Origin: Paenibacillus lacisoli
GTDB taxonomy: Bacteria; Bacillota; Bacilli; Paenibacillales; Paenibacillaceae
Direction of reading: 5' to 3'
NCBI RefSeq assembly: GCF_030580655.1
Contig: NZ_JAUQTB010000022.1
Location: forward strand, 1-41,325
Length of the DNA stretch: 41,325 bases
In this document: positions 16,247 through 24,591 of the stretch, piece after piece
Layout of the letters: each line of letters starts with the position of its first letter
Numbering within the stretch: position 1 is the first letter of the stretch
Made by a program: the position numbers and the translations under genes
Notes under the pieces: generated by a model
The model's database searches: none
What the model saw: the letters and a program-made list of their open reading frames with translations, nothing else
What the model was told of the DNA's origin: nothing

Positions 16247-17008
16247 CTATATCGCTGGCATGACATTGCCTCCGTTGACCGGAATATACGCCCCTGTCAC
16301 GAAGCTGGCCAAATCTGAAGCCACAAAAGCTACCGCGTTCGCAATGTCTTGATCGGTTCCGCGTCTCTTCAGCGGTACTTGCTTGATATAACCTTCACTT
16401 TCGGCCATCCCATTCGTGCGTTCTTGTTCACTGATCGTCCAGCCTGGAGCGATCTGGTTAACCGTAATTTGATGCTCTCCAACTTCTTTGGCAAGAACTC
16501 GATAGACACCGTCCATACCTCTTTTTCCAGCCACATAGGCCGATTGAGTCGGGAAATTCTGCATCGAACATTCTGTATTAATGCCGATAAAACGGCCTCC
16601 CTTCTTCTCGATCATTCCAGGGATGAAGGCTTTGGCTAGATAGACGCTCTGCATGACGCAGGAATCAAACTGGCTGACATAGTCCTCGGACGGCTGCTCC
16701 AGGACAGAAGTCCAATTGTACTGCACGACCGCATTCGCCACTACGATGTCTACGCGGCCCAGACTTGCCTCGACCGTTTGCTTTAGCTGTTCAATGGAGT
16801 CCTGCTTCGTTACATCGGCTTTGACGGCAATAGCACGTCTTCCTATCGATTCAATTTCGTCTTTCAGCTCAGCCGCTTTGGCCGCGTTGCTGTGGTAATG
16901 AACGACGATATCTGCTCCGCATTCCGCAAGCATTCGTGCAATGACTCGGCCGAGTTCTCCTGTTGCACCCGTTATTAATGCCAATTTCCCGGTAAGATCA
17001 AGTCTCAT
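16247..17008 (-). CDS. Short-chain dehydrogenase/reductase (FabG-like)
   Basis: 253 residues, classic SDR length. Cofactor motif TGATGELG (13-20), acidic turn VKADVT, ANAVV in place of NNAG (91-95), and catalytic Tyr158 and Lys162 in YVAGK; the Ser position lies in NTECS (144-148). The C-terminus VAFVASDLASFVTGAYIPVN, then GG, is typical of 3-oxoacyl-ACP reductase-like or glucose dehydrogenase-like SDRs, with NADP(H) or NAD(H) as cofactor. Its ATG overlaps the end of the upstream heme-domain gene by 11 nt. The substrate cannot be told from sequence. Confidence 0.9.
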   Translation of the reverse strand: MRLDLTGKLALITGATGELGRVIARMLAECGADIVVHYHSNAAKAAELKDEIESIGRRAIAVKADVTKQDSIEQLKQTVEASLGRVDIVVANAVVQYNWTSVLEQPSEDYVSQFDSCVMQSVYLAKAFIPGMIEKKGGRFIGINTECSMQNFPTQSAYVAGKRGMDGVYRVLAKEVGEHQITVNQIAPGWTISEQERTNGMAESEGYIKQVPLKRRGTDQDIANAVAFVASDLASFVTGAYIPVNGGNVMPAI

Positions 17009-17489
17009 TGAACGTATCCGCCTCCTTCAGCAGCTTTTCAAGGGAAGCCACCACCATCTCATGATCTTCATGACCCTCGAGACCTGACACAGTAATCGTG
17101 CCGATCATACCCGCACCTTTAACAAAAATCGGGAAGCATCCTCCTTCGGCCGCATACTCCATAGGATCCACAAAAGCGTTATCTTGGACGGTCGTATTCC
17201 AGGATTTCATAAGAACATGTATGTAGTAAGAGCTATGTTCAAAATGATGGGCGACATTCATCTTGCGTGTGATCCACCGGTCATGACCTAAACCGTTTTC
17301 GTTCATTTTCGCGTGAAACAAGCTCATTCCGTTTTTACGAATATCTACGGTAATTTGCTTTCCCACATCAAAGGCTTTCGACAAAATCATTTGGCCTAGC
17401 TTGATGGCTGTATTATTGCTGAAATTCGTGAATTGCAGCTCCCGTTCCTGACGGAGAAGCTCTGCTAACCGTTCTGAATAGTCTTCCAT
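16998..17489 (-). CDS. HbpS/GlcG-type heme-degrading domain protein (UPF0303)
   Basis: 163 residues, the full length of the UPF0303 family within the GlcG/HbpS fold: FDVGKQITVDIRKNGMSLFH, RWITRKMNVAHHFEHSS, GGCFPIFVKGAGMIGTITVS, and an ending with GLEGHEDHEMVVASLEKLL. Family members bind heme or small ligands and are often fused or linked to oxidoreductases. Translationally coupled to the following SDR gene, so the two products likely act in one reaction or on one ligand. No good ribosome site beyond GGAAG was seen before the ATG. Confidence 0.8.
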   Translation of the reverse strand: MEDYSERLAELLRQERELQFTNFSNNTAIKLGQMILSKAFDVGKQITVDIRKNGMSLFHAKMNENGLGHDRWITRKMNVAHHFEHSSYYIHVLMKSWNTTVQDNAFVDPMEYAAEGGCFPIFVKGAGMIGTITVSGLEGHEDHEMVVASLEKLLKEADTFNET

Positions 17490-17634
17490 GCCTGCACTTC
17501 CTTTACTGTAATATGTTGAAGCAGGATGCGAGTGGATCTACTTCAGTATACTGTGCCTTTCCTATTAAGGGAACTGTCGTTTTAACAACCTTTTATTGAT
17601 TTTCTCCTCGCTTATCATCAAACCCAAACACGCA

Positions 17635-17667
17635 AAAACGCCCGTCCGCTAACCGGATGAGCGTTTT
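17635..17667. terminator. Rho-independent terminator
   Basis: AAAACGC (17635-17641) pairs with GCGTTTT (17661-17667), with an inner TCCG/CGGA helix. On the minus strand it ends in GCGTTTTTG. Directly follows the TetR gene (stop at 17672). Confidence 0.7.
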
Positions 17668-17671
17668 GAGA

Positions 17672-18367
17672 TTATTTCTCCTCCTTCTGGATTTCGTGCT
17701 CCCTGATCACCTGCTCAATCCCGAGCAGGATCAGCTTCAAACCAAATTCAAAAGCTTTATCCGTGCCCATCAGTTCAAACAGATCGTTCTTAAACATTCT
17801 GCGAAACAGCCCTGCATCAGATTCACTCATAGAGTCCATAACACGAGTCAGCTCTTCACCCGGCAGTGAACCTTGATTTTTAAGGATCGCGGTGACATTT
17901 CGTTGATGCTGATAATCGTCCAGTACGAAGAAATAAACATAATTTACAAGCGTGATCACTACTTGCATTTTCTGCTCCTGCTCAAGCGGTGTAGTTTCCA
18001 CACAAAGCAGCAAACGGTTCGTGTACCGGATGATATCCGGCTCATGAGGCAGGGTCATCATCATGAGCTGTGTGGAGCAGGGATACCGGCTGAGCACACT
18101 GCGCATCGTTGCAGCAAGCTCCGTCAGCTGCTCCTTCCAGTTCCCTTCTGAGTGGAATTCACCCAGAATAATTTTGGATATTTGATTTGCGAGACGCTGG
18201 TAGAGACTCTGCTTACTTTTGAAATACCAGTACAGAGATGGGGCTTGAATTCCCAGACGGTCGGCCAGTCGTCTCATACTGAATTTTTCAATGCCTTCCT
18301 CATCAAGAATTTGCCATGAGGCTTCAAGAATCCTATCCTCTGAAATCTGAATTTGCTGCTTTTTCAT
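17672..18367 (-). CDS. TetR-class regulator of the MATE exporter
   Basis: 231 residues. The HTH region (RILEASWQILDEEGIEKFSM, RRLADRLGIQAPSLYWYFKSKQ) is close in style to true TetR(B)-class repressors, and the C-terminal part resembles the TetR_C_1 drug-binding fold. Divergent from the MATE gene, with 138 bp between starts holding three copies of the same 13-bp operator. By analogy with TetR/TetA it should repress both genes until the exported drug binds it. Followed by its own terminator. Confidence 0.88.
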   Translation of the reverse strand: MKKQQIQISEDRILEASWQILDEEGIEKFSMRRLADRLGIQAPSLYWYFKSKQSLYQRLANQISKIILGEFHSEGNWKEQLTELAATMRSVLSRYPCSTQLMMMTLPHEPDIIRYTNRLLLCVETTPLEQEQKMQVVITLVNYVYFFVLDDYQHQRNVTAILKNQGSLPGEELTRVMDSMSESDAGLFRRMFKNDLFELMGTDKAFEFGLKLILLGIEQVIREHEIQKEEK

Positions 18368-18385
18368 CGATAACCGTCCTTTTAC

Positions 18386-18467
18386 CTAACAGTGTAAGAT
18401 TATGCTTTACAGGTTTATAACTCCATGATATCATCTAACACTGTAAGGTTCAATCTAACAGCGTTAG
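18386..18467. promoter_or_regulatory. Three TetR-type operator copies in a divergent promoter
   Basis: CTAACAGTGTAAG (18386-18398), CTAACACTGTAAG (18435-18447) and CTAACAGCGTTAG (18455-18467) are near-palindromes sharing CTWACANYGTWAG-like ends. The third is a perfect palindrome outside its centre. Site 1 is next to the repressor gene, sites 2 and 3 next to the exporter gene. Confidence 0.75.
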
Positions 18468-18505
18468 ATACTGACCGAAAAATGATAATGAAAGCAGGGA
18501 TTTAC

Positions 18506-19843
18506 ATGGACGCAGAACACCTCCATTATTTTGAAAAGGCATCGATTCCAAAAGCAGTTGCTCATTTTGCTGTACCTATGATGCTGGGAACCTCAATGAG
18601 CGTCATTTACTCCATTCTGAATGCTTATTTCCTTGGCACGCTCCACCATACCGCCATGTTAACCGCACTCGCATTAACACTGCCGCTGTTCGCAATAATC
18701 ATGGCTTTAGGTAATTTGATTGGCATGGGCAGTGGTACATTCATCTCCCGTCTGCTGGGAGGGGGTAAAGAGGCGGACGTCAAACATGTATCTTCATTTG
18801 CCTTTTACACCAGTTTAGTTCTCGGTATGATTACAATGGCTATCGGCCTCCCTTTCATCGATGCCATTGTACACAGCCTGGGGGCGACACCTGAGTCCTT
18901 CGGTTATACCAAAGAGTATGTAACAATCATGCTAATCGGCTCGCCATTTGTTGTATTATTCTTCACGCTCGAGAATATTGTTCGATCAGAGGGGGCTGCA
19001 ATAACATCCATGATCGGCATGATTCTCAGTGTTGTTGTAAATATCATTCTCGATGCACTGGTTATTTTCGTGCTCCATTGGGACGTGATTGGCGTCGCAT
19101 CTGCTACCGTTATCTCCAACCTGGCTGCGAGTTTATTTTATGTCTTCCACATCGGGTACAAAAGCCAATTCTTAACCATCTCCATCAAATACTTCAAAGT
19201 TACCAGGGATATACTTGGCAATGTATTCAAAATCGGCACGCCCGTCTTAATTATGAGCATCTTCTTAGGTGCCATGTCGCTCATTCTTAACCGTTATTTG
19301 GTTGAATATGGGGATCAAGCTGTCGCAGCTTATGGAATTTCTTCGCGTTTACTGCAATTTCCTGAGTTTATTCTGATGGGCTTATGCGAGGGAGTCGTAC
19401 CGCTGATTGCTTTCACTTTTACAGCGAATAAATCACGCATGAAGCATACCATTGGATTTACAATTAAATCCATTCTTATATTGGCAGTCATCTTCGGTAT
19501 CATTGTCTATCTGGTATCTGATCACTTAATTGGTTTATTTACGAATGACCCTCTATTAATAGAAATGGGCAGCTATATTCTGCGTGTCATTTTCCTATCG
19601 TTATTCATTTCAGGAATGACCACGTTGTTTACAGGGATCTTCCAAGCAACGGCGCAAGGAACCGCTGCATTCATTATGTCCGTTATTCAAGGGCTGACTC
19701 TGATTCCGGTGTTGTATATCGCTAATCAGATGAACGGCTTCCACGGGGTGGTCTGGTCACTTGTCATTGCGGATGCCGCAGCGTTCCTTGTTGGAGCGGT
19801 TATGCTGTATCTGCTGCGGAATAAGCTGCAGCCTGCTTTATAG
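18506..19843 (+). CDS. MATE-family multidrug exporter
   Basis: 445 residues from ATG 18506, which has AGGGA about 7 nt upstream; the frame is open from 18425 but those starts lie inside the operators. Twelve hydrophobic helices in two similar halves, with the MATE marks IPKAVAHFAVPMMLGTSMSV, GNLIGMGSGTFISRLLGGG and, in the second half, GLCEGVVPLIAFTF. It exports cationic or amphipathic compounds using the sodium or proton gradient. Divergent TetR control points to drug-induced expression. No terminator of standard form was seen before 19994. Confidence 0.93.
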   Translation: MDAEHLHYFEKASIPKAVAHFAVPMMLGTSMSVIYSILNAYFLGTLHHTAMLTALALTLPLFAIIMALGNLIGMGSGTFISRLLGGGKEADVKHVSSFAFYTSLVLGMITMAIGLPFIDAIVHSLGATPESFGYTKEYVTIMLIGSPFVVLFFTLENIVRSEGAAITSMIGMILSVVVNIILDALVIFVLHWDVIGVASATVISNLAASLFYVFHIGYKSQFLTISIKYFKVTRDILGNVFKIGTPVLIMSIFLGAMSLILNRYLVEYGDQAVAAYGISSRLLQFPEFILMGLCEGVVPLIAFTFTANKSRMKHTIGFTIKSILILAVIFGIIVYLVSDHLIGLFTNDPLLIEMGSYILRVIFLSLFISGMTTLFTGIFQATAQGTAAFIMSVIQGLTLIPVLYIANQMNGFHGVVWSLVIADAAAFLVGAVMLYLLRNKLQPAL

Positions 19844-19993
19844 GTCACAACCCATATATCCCATGATTATTATCTTGTCTGCTCGAACCAAAGCCCGTCA
19901 CGAACAAAAGCAAGCCTTCACGGAAGAAGACTTGCTCGACAATACAGAATTCTGGTTGTAGAGAACCTTTGTGATTATTTATAGATGAAAGGA

Positions 19994-20646
19994 CTATTCT
20001 TTCAATTTTATTTGAACTGAGTCGGAAGTTCCGCTAACAACCAAGTACACATCATGTTCATCCTGAGCTCCAGTGACGCTGGTCTTAAGTTCCGTCCATT
20101 TCCCTGACTTATTAGACTCAGGGAAATCGAGCTGACCGATCCGCTGTCCGTCAGGACGATCCAGTCGCAGCTCCAACGTACCACTCTTACTGCTGCCTGA
20201 GAGAACGGCCGTAAAGTCGGCTGCCCCTGGGTCACCAAAATCTGCATTCGCTATCCCGATCCATCCTCCATTTGTAATTACGGATACGACTGAAGGATCT
20301 TGAGGATCACCGGAAGTCATCTCGTGGGTCCAACGTTCCGTTTTCACTCCCGCACACCATGCCATTGTTGCACCTGCAGCACGTTCATATGGATTGAAAG
20401 GAACGGCCTGCTCGTTGCCTTCGGCTCTGTCGTTGGTCATCGCCCTACCATTCGGGAGAACAACAACCATAGGAATTATTTGGTGATCTGCATGCAAGTT
20501 ATCTAGCAGGATGTCTACATCACCCTCATTTTTCCATTCGTCTTCATCTTGCCTATTCCATGCAGTAGAAAAAGTACAGGGTACCGCTGCTGTGCGGAAT
20601 ACCCCGGTGGGGTGTAAACATTCGTTTTGCGATAGCACCCGACCGA
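19994..20646 (-). pseudogene. CE1 esterase-CBM6 protein, frameshifted and internally deleted
   Basis: The N-part reads YRKTNVYTPPGYSAQQRYPV, then LFLLHGIG in one frame (20646-20562). It shifts frame and continues as DEDEWKNEGDVDILLDNL, HADHQIIPMVVVLPNGRA, NDRAEGN: the start of a CE1 feruloyl/acetyl-xylan esterase. The Ser nucleophile and His region are missing. The frame jumps instead to a CBM6 xylan-binding module (NPYERAAGATMAW, GGWIGIANADFG, TLELRLDRPDG, HDVYLVVSGTSD) up to the stop at 19994. CE1 plus CBM6 is a known combination (as in Clostridium XynZ), so this is probably one gene that lost about half its catalytic domain. Not functional as an esterase. Confidence 0.7.
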
Positions 20647-21034
20647 CCGGCGACAGACGATCCTGGAGATTCCAGTCATTCAGGAACACGCTGAACAGCA
20701 GGATTACTGCCGGTTGATTGGGGCTTTTCAGCGCCTTAGCACAAGACTTTCGTAACAGCTGCCCTTAATCTTTGGTTATTCCCTCGATGGAGAAGTGACC
20801 TGGCAATCATGTCTCGATACGCTTGTGATTGGTCATCGACCACCAACTTGGCTGGAGACTCGGATGCCTCATAACCCTTGTTTAAGTAAAGAAAATGATA
20901 CTAGCTGAAGCCAATGCACCAGCCTGTTCAAACTGAATAGCGAATTTGCCTGGAACATCGTCGTCCTGTGACCATTCATAGTCCTCCAGCGTGAGGAACG
21001 ATTCCGAAGGTATTTCCGTTCGATCCCATGATGC
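20645..21034 (-). pseudogene. Decayed gene fragments, part resembling an SGNH/GDSL esterase
   Basis: Three out-of-frame pieces run leftwards. First, 21034-20882 encodes about 50 residues (WDRTEIPSESFLTLEDYEWS, then IQFEQAGALASAS) ending in TAA. Second, about 20895-20738 encodes KGYEASESPAKLVVDDQSQA, YRDMIARSLL. Third, PNQPAVILLFSVFLNDWNLQ, DRLSPVG (about 20715-20650) resembles the mid-part of SGNH/GDSL carbohydrate esterases. Joining pieces two and three gives a plausible partial esterase with stops and shifts between. The first piece is unassigned. The run ends where the CE1 remnant begins, so at least two enzyme genes decayed side by side. Confidence 0.45.
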
Positions 21035-21054
21035 TCAGATTTCATCGTGTCTGT

Positions 21055-22617
21055 TTACGGTCCAGCATTGGGGAAATCAATCTGATGATATTGAAAATTA
21101 GAGAAATCCGCTGTTCCCCCGGTCTCCCGGGTCGAGTACAGAAACAGACCGAACCTGCAGCCCATGAAGTGGTCCAGCTTATAGAACATCTGGTGGGTAA
21201 TTCCGAGCGGCTTCCACACTTCATCATTCTGTCTGCTTTTATAGTAAAACTGGCATATATCAATGTTATTGGTGAAATCTGCCGCTGCTTTGAGTGTTAT
21301 TGTTTCATCATATACCGGAATTCTAGCAAATTCAGTTCCTGGTTCCTGATCGATCAGGCTGCCAAATAGAGATGAATCCTCAGTCTCTCGCGCTATCATA
21401 ACAAGATAGATCTGGCCGGACTCCTTGGTCAGTGCAATAAAACCATACGTACCGATCAGAAGACATAAACCTGCATAGTCGCCGTCATTCAACCCGCTGC
21501 CGTCCAGTGTCACGACTGCCTCACATGCTGGCCCGATGGTGCGCTGTGTAAGGGTATTGACTGCAAAAGTCAGATTTGGACTGATTCTGCCTGATCGGAT
21601 CCGATAGGTGCCTGGCTTATCCGTTACAGACCACATGGTATCGTCAGGCGTATGGTTCCACTGCCACCATTCCATCAGCCGCACCTCGCCTTGTTCATCC
21701 GGCGTGTAGTGGAAGCTATCGCTTCCGACCAGGGGGCGGTATGCATAATTTGGTCTTGTACTGGGCAGCTCGATCATAGCCGGTGCCTGCTTGGCGAATA
21801 CTGGGAACCCGTTCTCAAAAATGAGCGGAACCAGCACCGGAATACGGCCGACGGCACCGTGATCCTGAAACAGCATAGCCAGCCAAGTTCCATCGGGCGT
21901 ATCGACAATCCCACCTTGCGCTACGCCCGAGTTAAAATAGCCCATATCGTCATTAAAAACGTCTCCTCCCTCAAAGTCGCCCTCTAGGGAATCAGCCGCG
22001 AAGCAGGCCTGTGTCCGTCGTCCTGCTGCATGAGAAATATGAATAAAGAAAGCGTAGTACCTGCCGTCAATCTTGTACATATGAGCACCCTCATACCCCA
22101 GGTGATACGGCTGCTGTTCTTGCACTATAATTCGGTGCAACCCGCCGGGTTTGGGACCGGAAAGGTCCTCTTTCAGCTCAGTCAGATGAATCTCGGCATT
22201 GCCGTAGATCATATAGACCCGGTCGTCATCATCGAATAACAGAGAGCCGTCATGATAAAAGCCTTCTATGTAGTGTTTCTCCCAGGGCCCTGCTATGTTA
22301 ACGGAGGTGTAGAGATAAGTACGGCGGGTATCATTGGCCGCGAACATCACATAAAATGTCCCATTATGATATCGCAGAGAAGCTGCCCACATGCCTTTTC
22401 CGTATATATGCTGCCCGTCTTCAAGGCGCTGTGCTGGCGTATGATCCAATACATCAAATACATGAACAGCCACTTCCCATTGAATCAGGTCGTAGGAGCG
22501 CAGGATGACACAGCCCGGCATCATGTGCATCGTTGTGCTAACCATATAATAGGTGTCTTCTACCCGGATGACGTCAAGATCCGGGTAATCTGCCCAAATC
22601 ACCGGATTTCGAAACAT
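21055..22617 (-). CDS. GH43-family glycosidase (beta-xylosidase/arabinofuranosidase)
   Basis: 520 residues, no signal peptide, so intracellular. A five-blade GH43 catalytic domain fills residues 1-310: base Asp13 in YPDLDV, pKa-tuning Asp123 in YHDGSLLF, acid Glu176 in LGYEGAHMYK. The C-terminal beta-sandwich (about 320-515, GDYAGLCLLIGTYGFIAL) is the X19/DUF1349-like domain found in beta-xylosidases. It probably releases xylose or arabinose from imported arabinoxylan oligomers. AAAGGAG lies about 10 nt before the ATG. It follows the alcohol dehydrogenase on the same strand but is separated from it by a strong terminator. Confidence 0.92.
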   Translation of the reverse strand: MFRNPVIWADYPDLDVIRVEDTYYMVSTTMHMMPGCVILRSYDLIQWEVAVHVFDVLDHTPAQRLEDGQHIYGKGMWAASLRYHNGTFYVMFAANDTRRTYLYTSVNIAGPWEKHYIEGFYHDGSLLFDDDDRVYMIYGNAEIHLTELKEDLSGPKPGGLHRIIVQEQQPYHLGYEGAHMYKIDGRYYAFFIHISHAAGRRTQACFAADSLEGDFEGGDVFNDDMGYFNSGVAQGGIVDTPDGTWLAMLFQDHGAVGRIPVLVPLIFENGFPVFAKQAPAMIELPSTRPNYAYRPLVGSDSFHYTPDEQGEVRLMEWWQWNHTPDDTMWSVTDKPGTYRIRSGRISPNLTFAVNTLTQRTIGPACEAVVTLDGSGLNDGDYAGLCLLIGTYGFIALTKESGQIYLVMIARETEDSSLFGSLIDQEPGTEFARIPVYDETITLKAAADFTNNIDICQFYYKSRQNDEVWKPLGITHQMFYKLDHFMGCRFGLFLYSTRETGGTADFSNFQYHQIDFPNAGP

Positions 22618-22754
22618 TTTTCTCAGCTCCTTTACAAGTTGGTTTAATGCATTCTCTATAAAATTATAAAATAGAACATCCAGCCTTGAAATGATGTATG
22701 CTGACTTATATTTGATCTATTCCAAGATTGACCTATTCAAATGGAACAACAAAA

Positions 22755-22789
22755 AAGGTATTCCGGAAGTCTGGCTTCCGGAATACCTT
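22755..22789 (-). terminator. Rho-independent terminator
   Basis: Perfect 15-bp stem AAGGTATTCCGGAAG/CTTCCGGAATACCTT with loop TCTGG, followed on the minus strand by TTTTTTG. Ends the alcohol dehydrogenase unit. Confidence 0.92.
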
Positions 22790-22813
22790 CAAATCATTGG
22801 ACTGAACTTCTGC

Positions 22814-23854
22814 TTACATCGTGCTGGTGTCGATGACAAATCGATATTTCACATCTGAAGCTAGGACACGCTTGTAAGCTTCGTCAATCTCATCGGCTGA
22901 AATCACTTCAATTTGAGGAGCAATGCCGTGTTCTGCACAGAAGTCCAGCATTTCCTGAGTTTCACGGATGCCTCCGATCATAGAACCTGCAAAGGAGCGG
23001 CGATGACCAATAAGAGACATGACATTCAGGGAGAGCGGTTCTCCTGGGGCGCCTACGTTCACTAGGGTTCCATCAAGCGTAAGGAGTGAGAAATAAGCAT
23101 CCAGATTAATGCTCGCACTGACAGTATTAATGATCAGATCGAAATGCCCCGCAAGTTTGCCGAAGGTATCCGGGTCACTAGTAGCATAATAATGAGTGGC
23201 ACCAAATTGCAGACCGTCCTCTTTTTTGCTCAGAGATTGGGAGAGCACGGTGACTTCAGCACCCATCGCATGTGCGATTTTAACAGCCATATGGCCAAGA
23301 CCGCCCATACCTACGACAGCTACTTTCTTGCCTGGACCTGCGCCCCAATGACGCAGCGGTGAATAAGTCGTAATCCCCGCGCACAGCAACGGAGCCGCAG
23401 CATCAAGCCCGATATTGTCTGGAATCCGGACGACAAAGCCTTCGGTTACGACGATATGAGTGGAATACCCGCCTTGCGTCGGTTCGCCGTATTTGTCAAC
23501 TCCCGCGTACGTAGGAATATTTCCTTTTAGGCAGTACTGTTCCTCACCCTTACGGCAGTTCTCGCATTCACCGCAGGAATCAACCATGCAGCCGACGCCG
23601 ACACGGTCGCCAACTTTATATTTGGTAACTTCAGAGCCAACTTCTGTGACAATCCCTGCAATCTCATGTCCAGGTACGAGCGGATAGTTAACCGCACCCC
23701 ATTCACCGTGAGCGGTATGGATATCTGAATGACATATGCCCGCATATTTAATTTCAATCAGAACGTCATGTGTATCAAGATCCCGACGTTTGATCTCTGC
23801 TGCTCGAAACGGCTGATCCGGACCATCGACAGCTCTTGCTTTTGCTGTAATCAT
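22814..23854 (-). CDS. Zinc-dependent NAD(P) alcohol dehydrogenase (YahK/AdhA-like)
   Basis: 346 residues, medium-chain dehydrogenase fold. Catalytic zinc ligands Cys41 (GICHSD), His63/Glu64 (PGHE) and Cys157; structural zinc Cys94, 97, 100 and 108. Nucleotide fold VVGMGGLGHMAVKIAHAMG. This cinnamyl-alcohol/aldehyde-reductase subgroup usually reduces aldehydes with NADPH. The divergent MerR gene and the 19-bp-spacer promoter parallel the B. subtilis AdhR-adhA system, which detoxifies reactive aldehydes; that link is inference from architecture. Ends at the terminator 22755-22789. Confidence 0.93.
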   Translation of the reverse strand: MITAKARAVDGPDQPFRAAEIKRRDLDTHDVLIEIKYAGICHSDIHTAHGEWGAVNYPLVPGHEIAGIVTEVGSEVTKYKVGDRVGVGCMVDSCGECENCRKGEEQYCLKGNIPTYAGVDKYGEPTQGGYSTHIVVTEGFVVRIPDNIGLDAAAPLLCAGITTYSPLRHWGAGPGKKVAVVGMGGLGHMAVKIAHAMGAEVTVLSQSLSKKEDGLQFGATHYYATSDPDTFGKLAGHFDLIINTVSASINLDAYFSLLTLDGTLVNVGAPGEPLSLNVMSLIGHRRSFAGSMIGGIRETQEMLDFCAEHGIAPQIEVISADEIDEAYKRVLASDVKYRFVIDTSTM

Positions 23855-23977
23855 ATTGAACCTCCCACAATAATCGGATTAAGAGAACAAATGGTTCATG
23901 TGATAGAGAACCTGTTGGAAACCTTTTTCAAGCCCCCCGCCGGTTCCCTACCGATACTTGTTCCTCTTTGCAGACTC

Positions 23978-24008
23978 ATAGTAATCCTTATAGTTAACTC
24001 TAAGTCAA
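23978..24008 (-). promoter_or_regulatory. MerR-type activated promoter of the alcohol dehydrogenase
   Basis: -35 TTGACT (24003-24008) and -10 TACTAT (23978-23983) are 19 bp apart, the stretched spacing typical of MerR-activated promoters. The 18-bp dyad CTTAGAGTTAACTATAAG (23987-24004, minus strand) fills the spacer, with GTTAAC-type symmetry at its centre. Confidence 0.8.
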
Positions 24009-24072
24009 GTGAATGTTTTTTTTTGCGTACTTTGACTTTCATTAAAGCGCATGATATTGTACCCCATAGTCA

Positions 24073-24089
24073 TTAAAGTTAACTCGAAG
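24073..24089. promoter_or_regulatory. Second MerR-type dyad, upstream of the merR gene
   Basis: TTAAAGTTAACTCGAAG shares the GTTAAC-centred dyad of the adh promoter and lies 26 bp before the regulator's ATG. Likely an autoregulatory site. Confidence 0.6.
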
Positions 24090-24114
24090 TCTAAAACAGG
24101 AGGAACAAGAACCA

Positions 24115-24537
24115 ATGACAAAAGAATACTCAATCAGTGAGGCTGCCAAGGAGCTGGACCTTACACCGTATACCCTTCGTTATTACGATAAAGAAGGGCT
24201 TTTACCTTTTGTAGAACGGACATCCAGCGGCATCCGGCGGTTTAAAAAATCCGATATTGATGCTTTGAAAATTATAGAGTGTCTGAAATCAACAGGAATG
24301 CCGATTAAAGAAATTAAACATTTTATTGATTGGTGCTCGGCTGGAGATTCCACGCTGCAGCAGAGATATGATATGTTTATCGAGCGGAAAGCAGCTGTGG
24401 AGGCGCAGATGCGAGAACTGCAAAAAACGATGGAAGTGATCGAGCATAAATGCTTCTACTACAAGAGTGCATTGGAGGCTGGAACCGAAGATATTCATAA
24501 AGAAGTTCAGATCGGACGGGCCTTTACCAGCCCGTGA
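24115..24537 (+). CDS. MerR-family regulator (AdhR/NmlR-like)
   Basis: 140 residues; AGGAGG lies 10 nt before ATG. N-terminal winged helix YSISEAAKELDLTPYTLRYY, DKEGLLPFVER, GIRRF, then a coiled-coil dimer helix (about 80-118). Cys56 in IIECLKSTGM sits where AdhR-type regulators keep the Cys that reacts with aldehydes. The protein would bend the 19-bp-spacer promoter of the divergent alcohol dehydrogenase into an active form when modified, and it likely controls itself through the dyad at 24073-24089. Confidence 0.92.
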   Translation: MTKEYSISEAAKELDLTPYTLRYYDKEGLLPFVERTSSGIRRFKKSDIDALKIIECLKSTGMPIKEIKHFIDWCSAGDSTLQQRYDMFIERKAAVEAQMRELQKTMEVIEHKCFYYKSALEAGTEDIHKEVQIGRAFTSP

Positions 24538-24561
24538 ATCACATAATTCTTACTAAATATA

Positions 24562-24583
24562 AAAAGCCGCTGTTCAGCGGCTT
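24562..24583 (-). terminator. Rho-independent terminator
   Basis: AAGCCGCT/AGCGGCTT with loop GTTC (24564-24583); on the minus strand it is followed by TTTATA. Ends the two-component/transport run at the yesN stop (24592) and faces the merR gene. Confidence 0.82.
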
Positions 24584-24591
24584 ATCCAATA

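Noticed and set aside
20521..20646. N-terminal part of the 231-codon frame (QNECLHPTGVFRTAAVP) as a novel domain
   Set aside because: The same DNA in another frame reads as a perfect CE1 esterase start (YTPPGYS...LFLLHGIG), so the novel-looking residues are out-of-frame noise.
5562..24583. Similar GCCGCT...AGCGGC hairpins at 5562, 16168 and 24562 as a dispersed repeat family
   Set aside because: Each sits just past a stop codon with a T run on the coding strand and differs in loop sequence; they are ordinary terminators of similar design.
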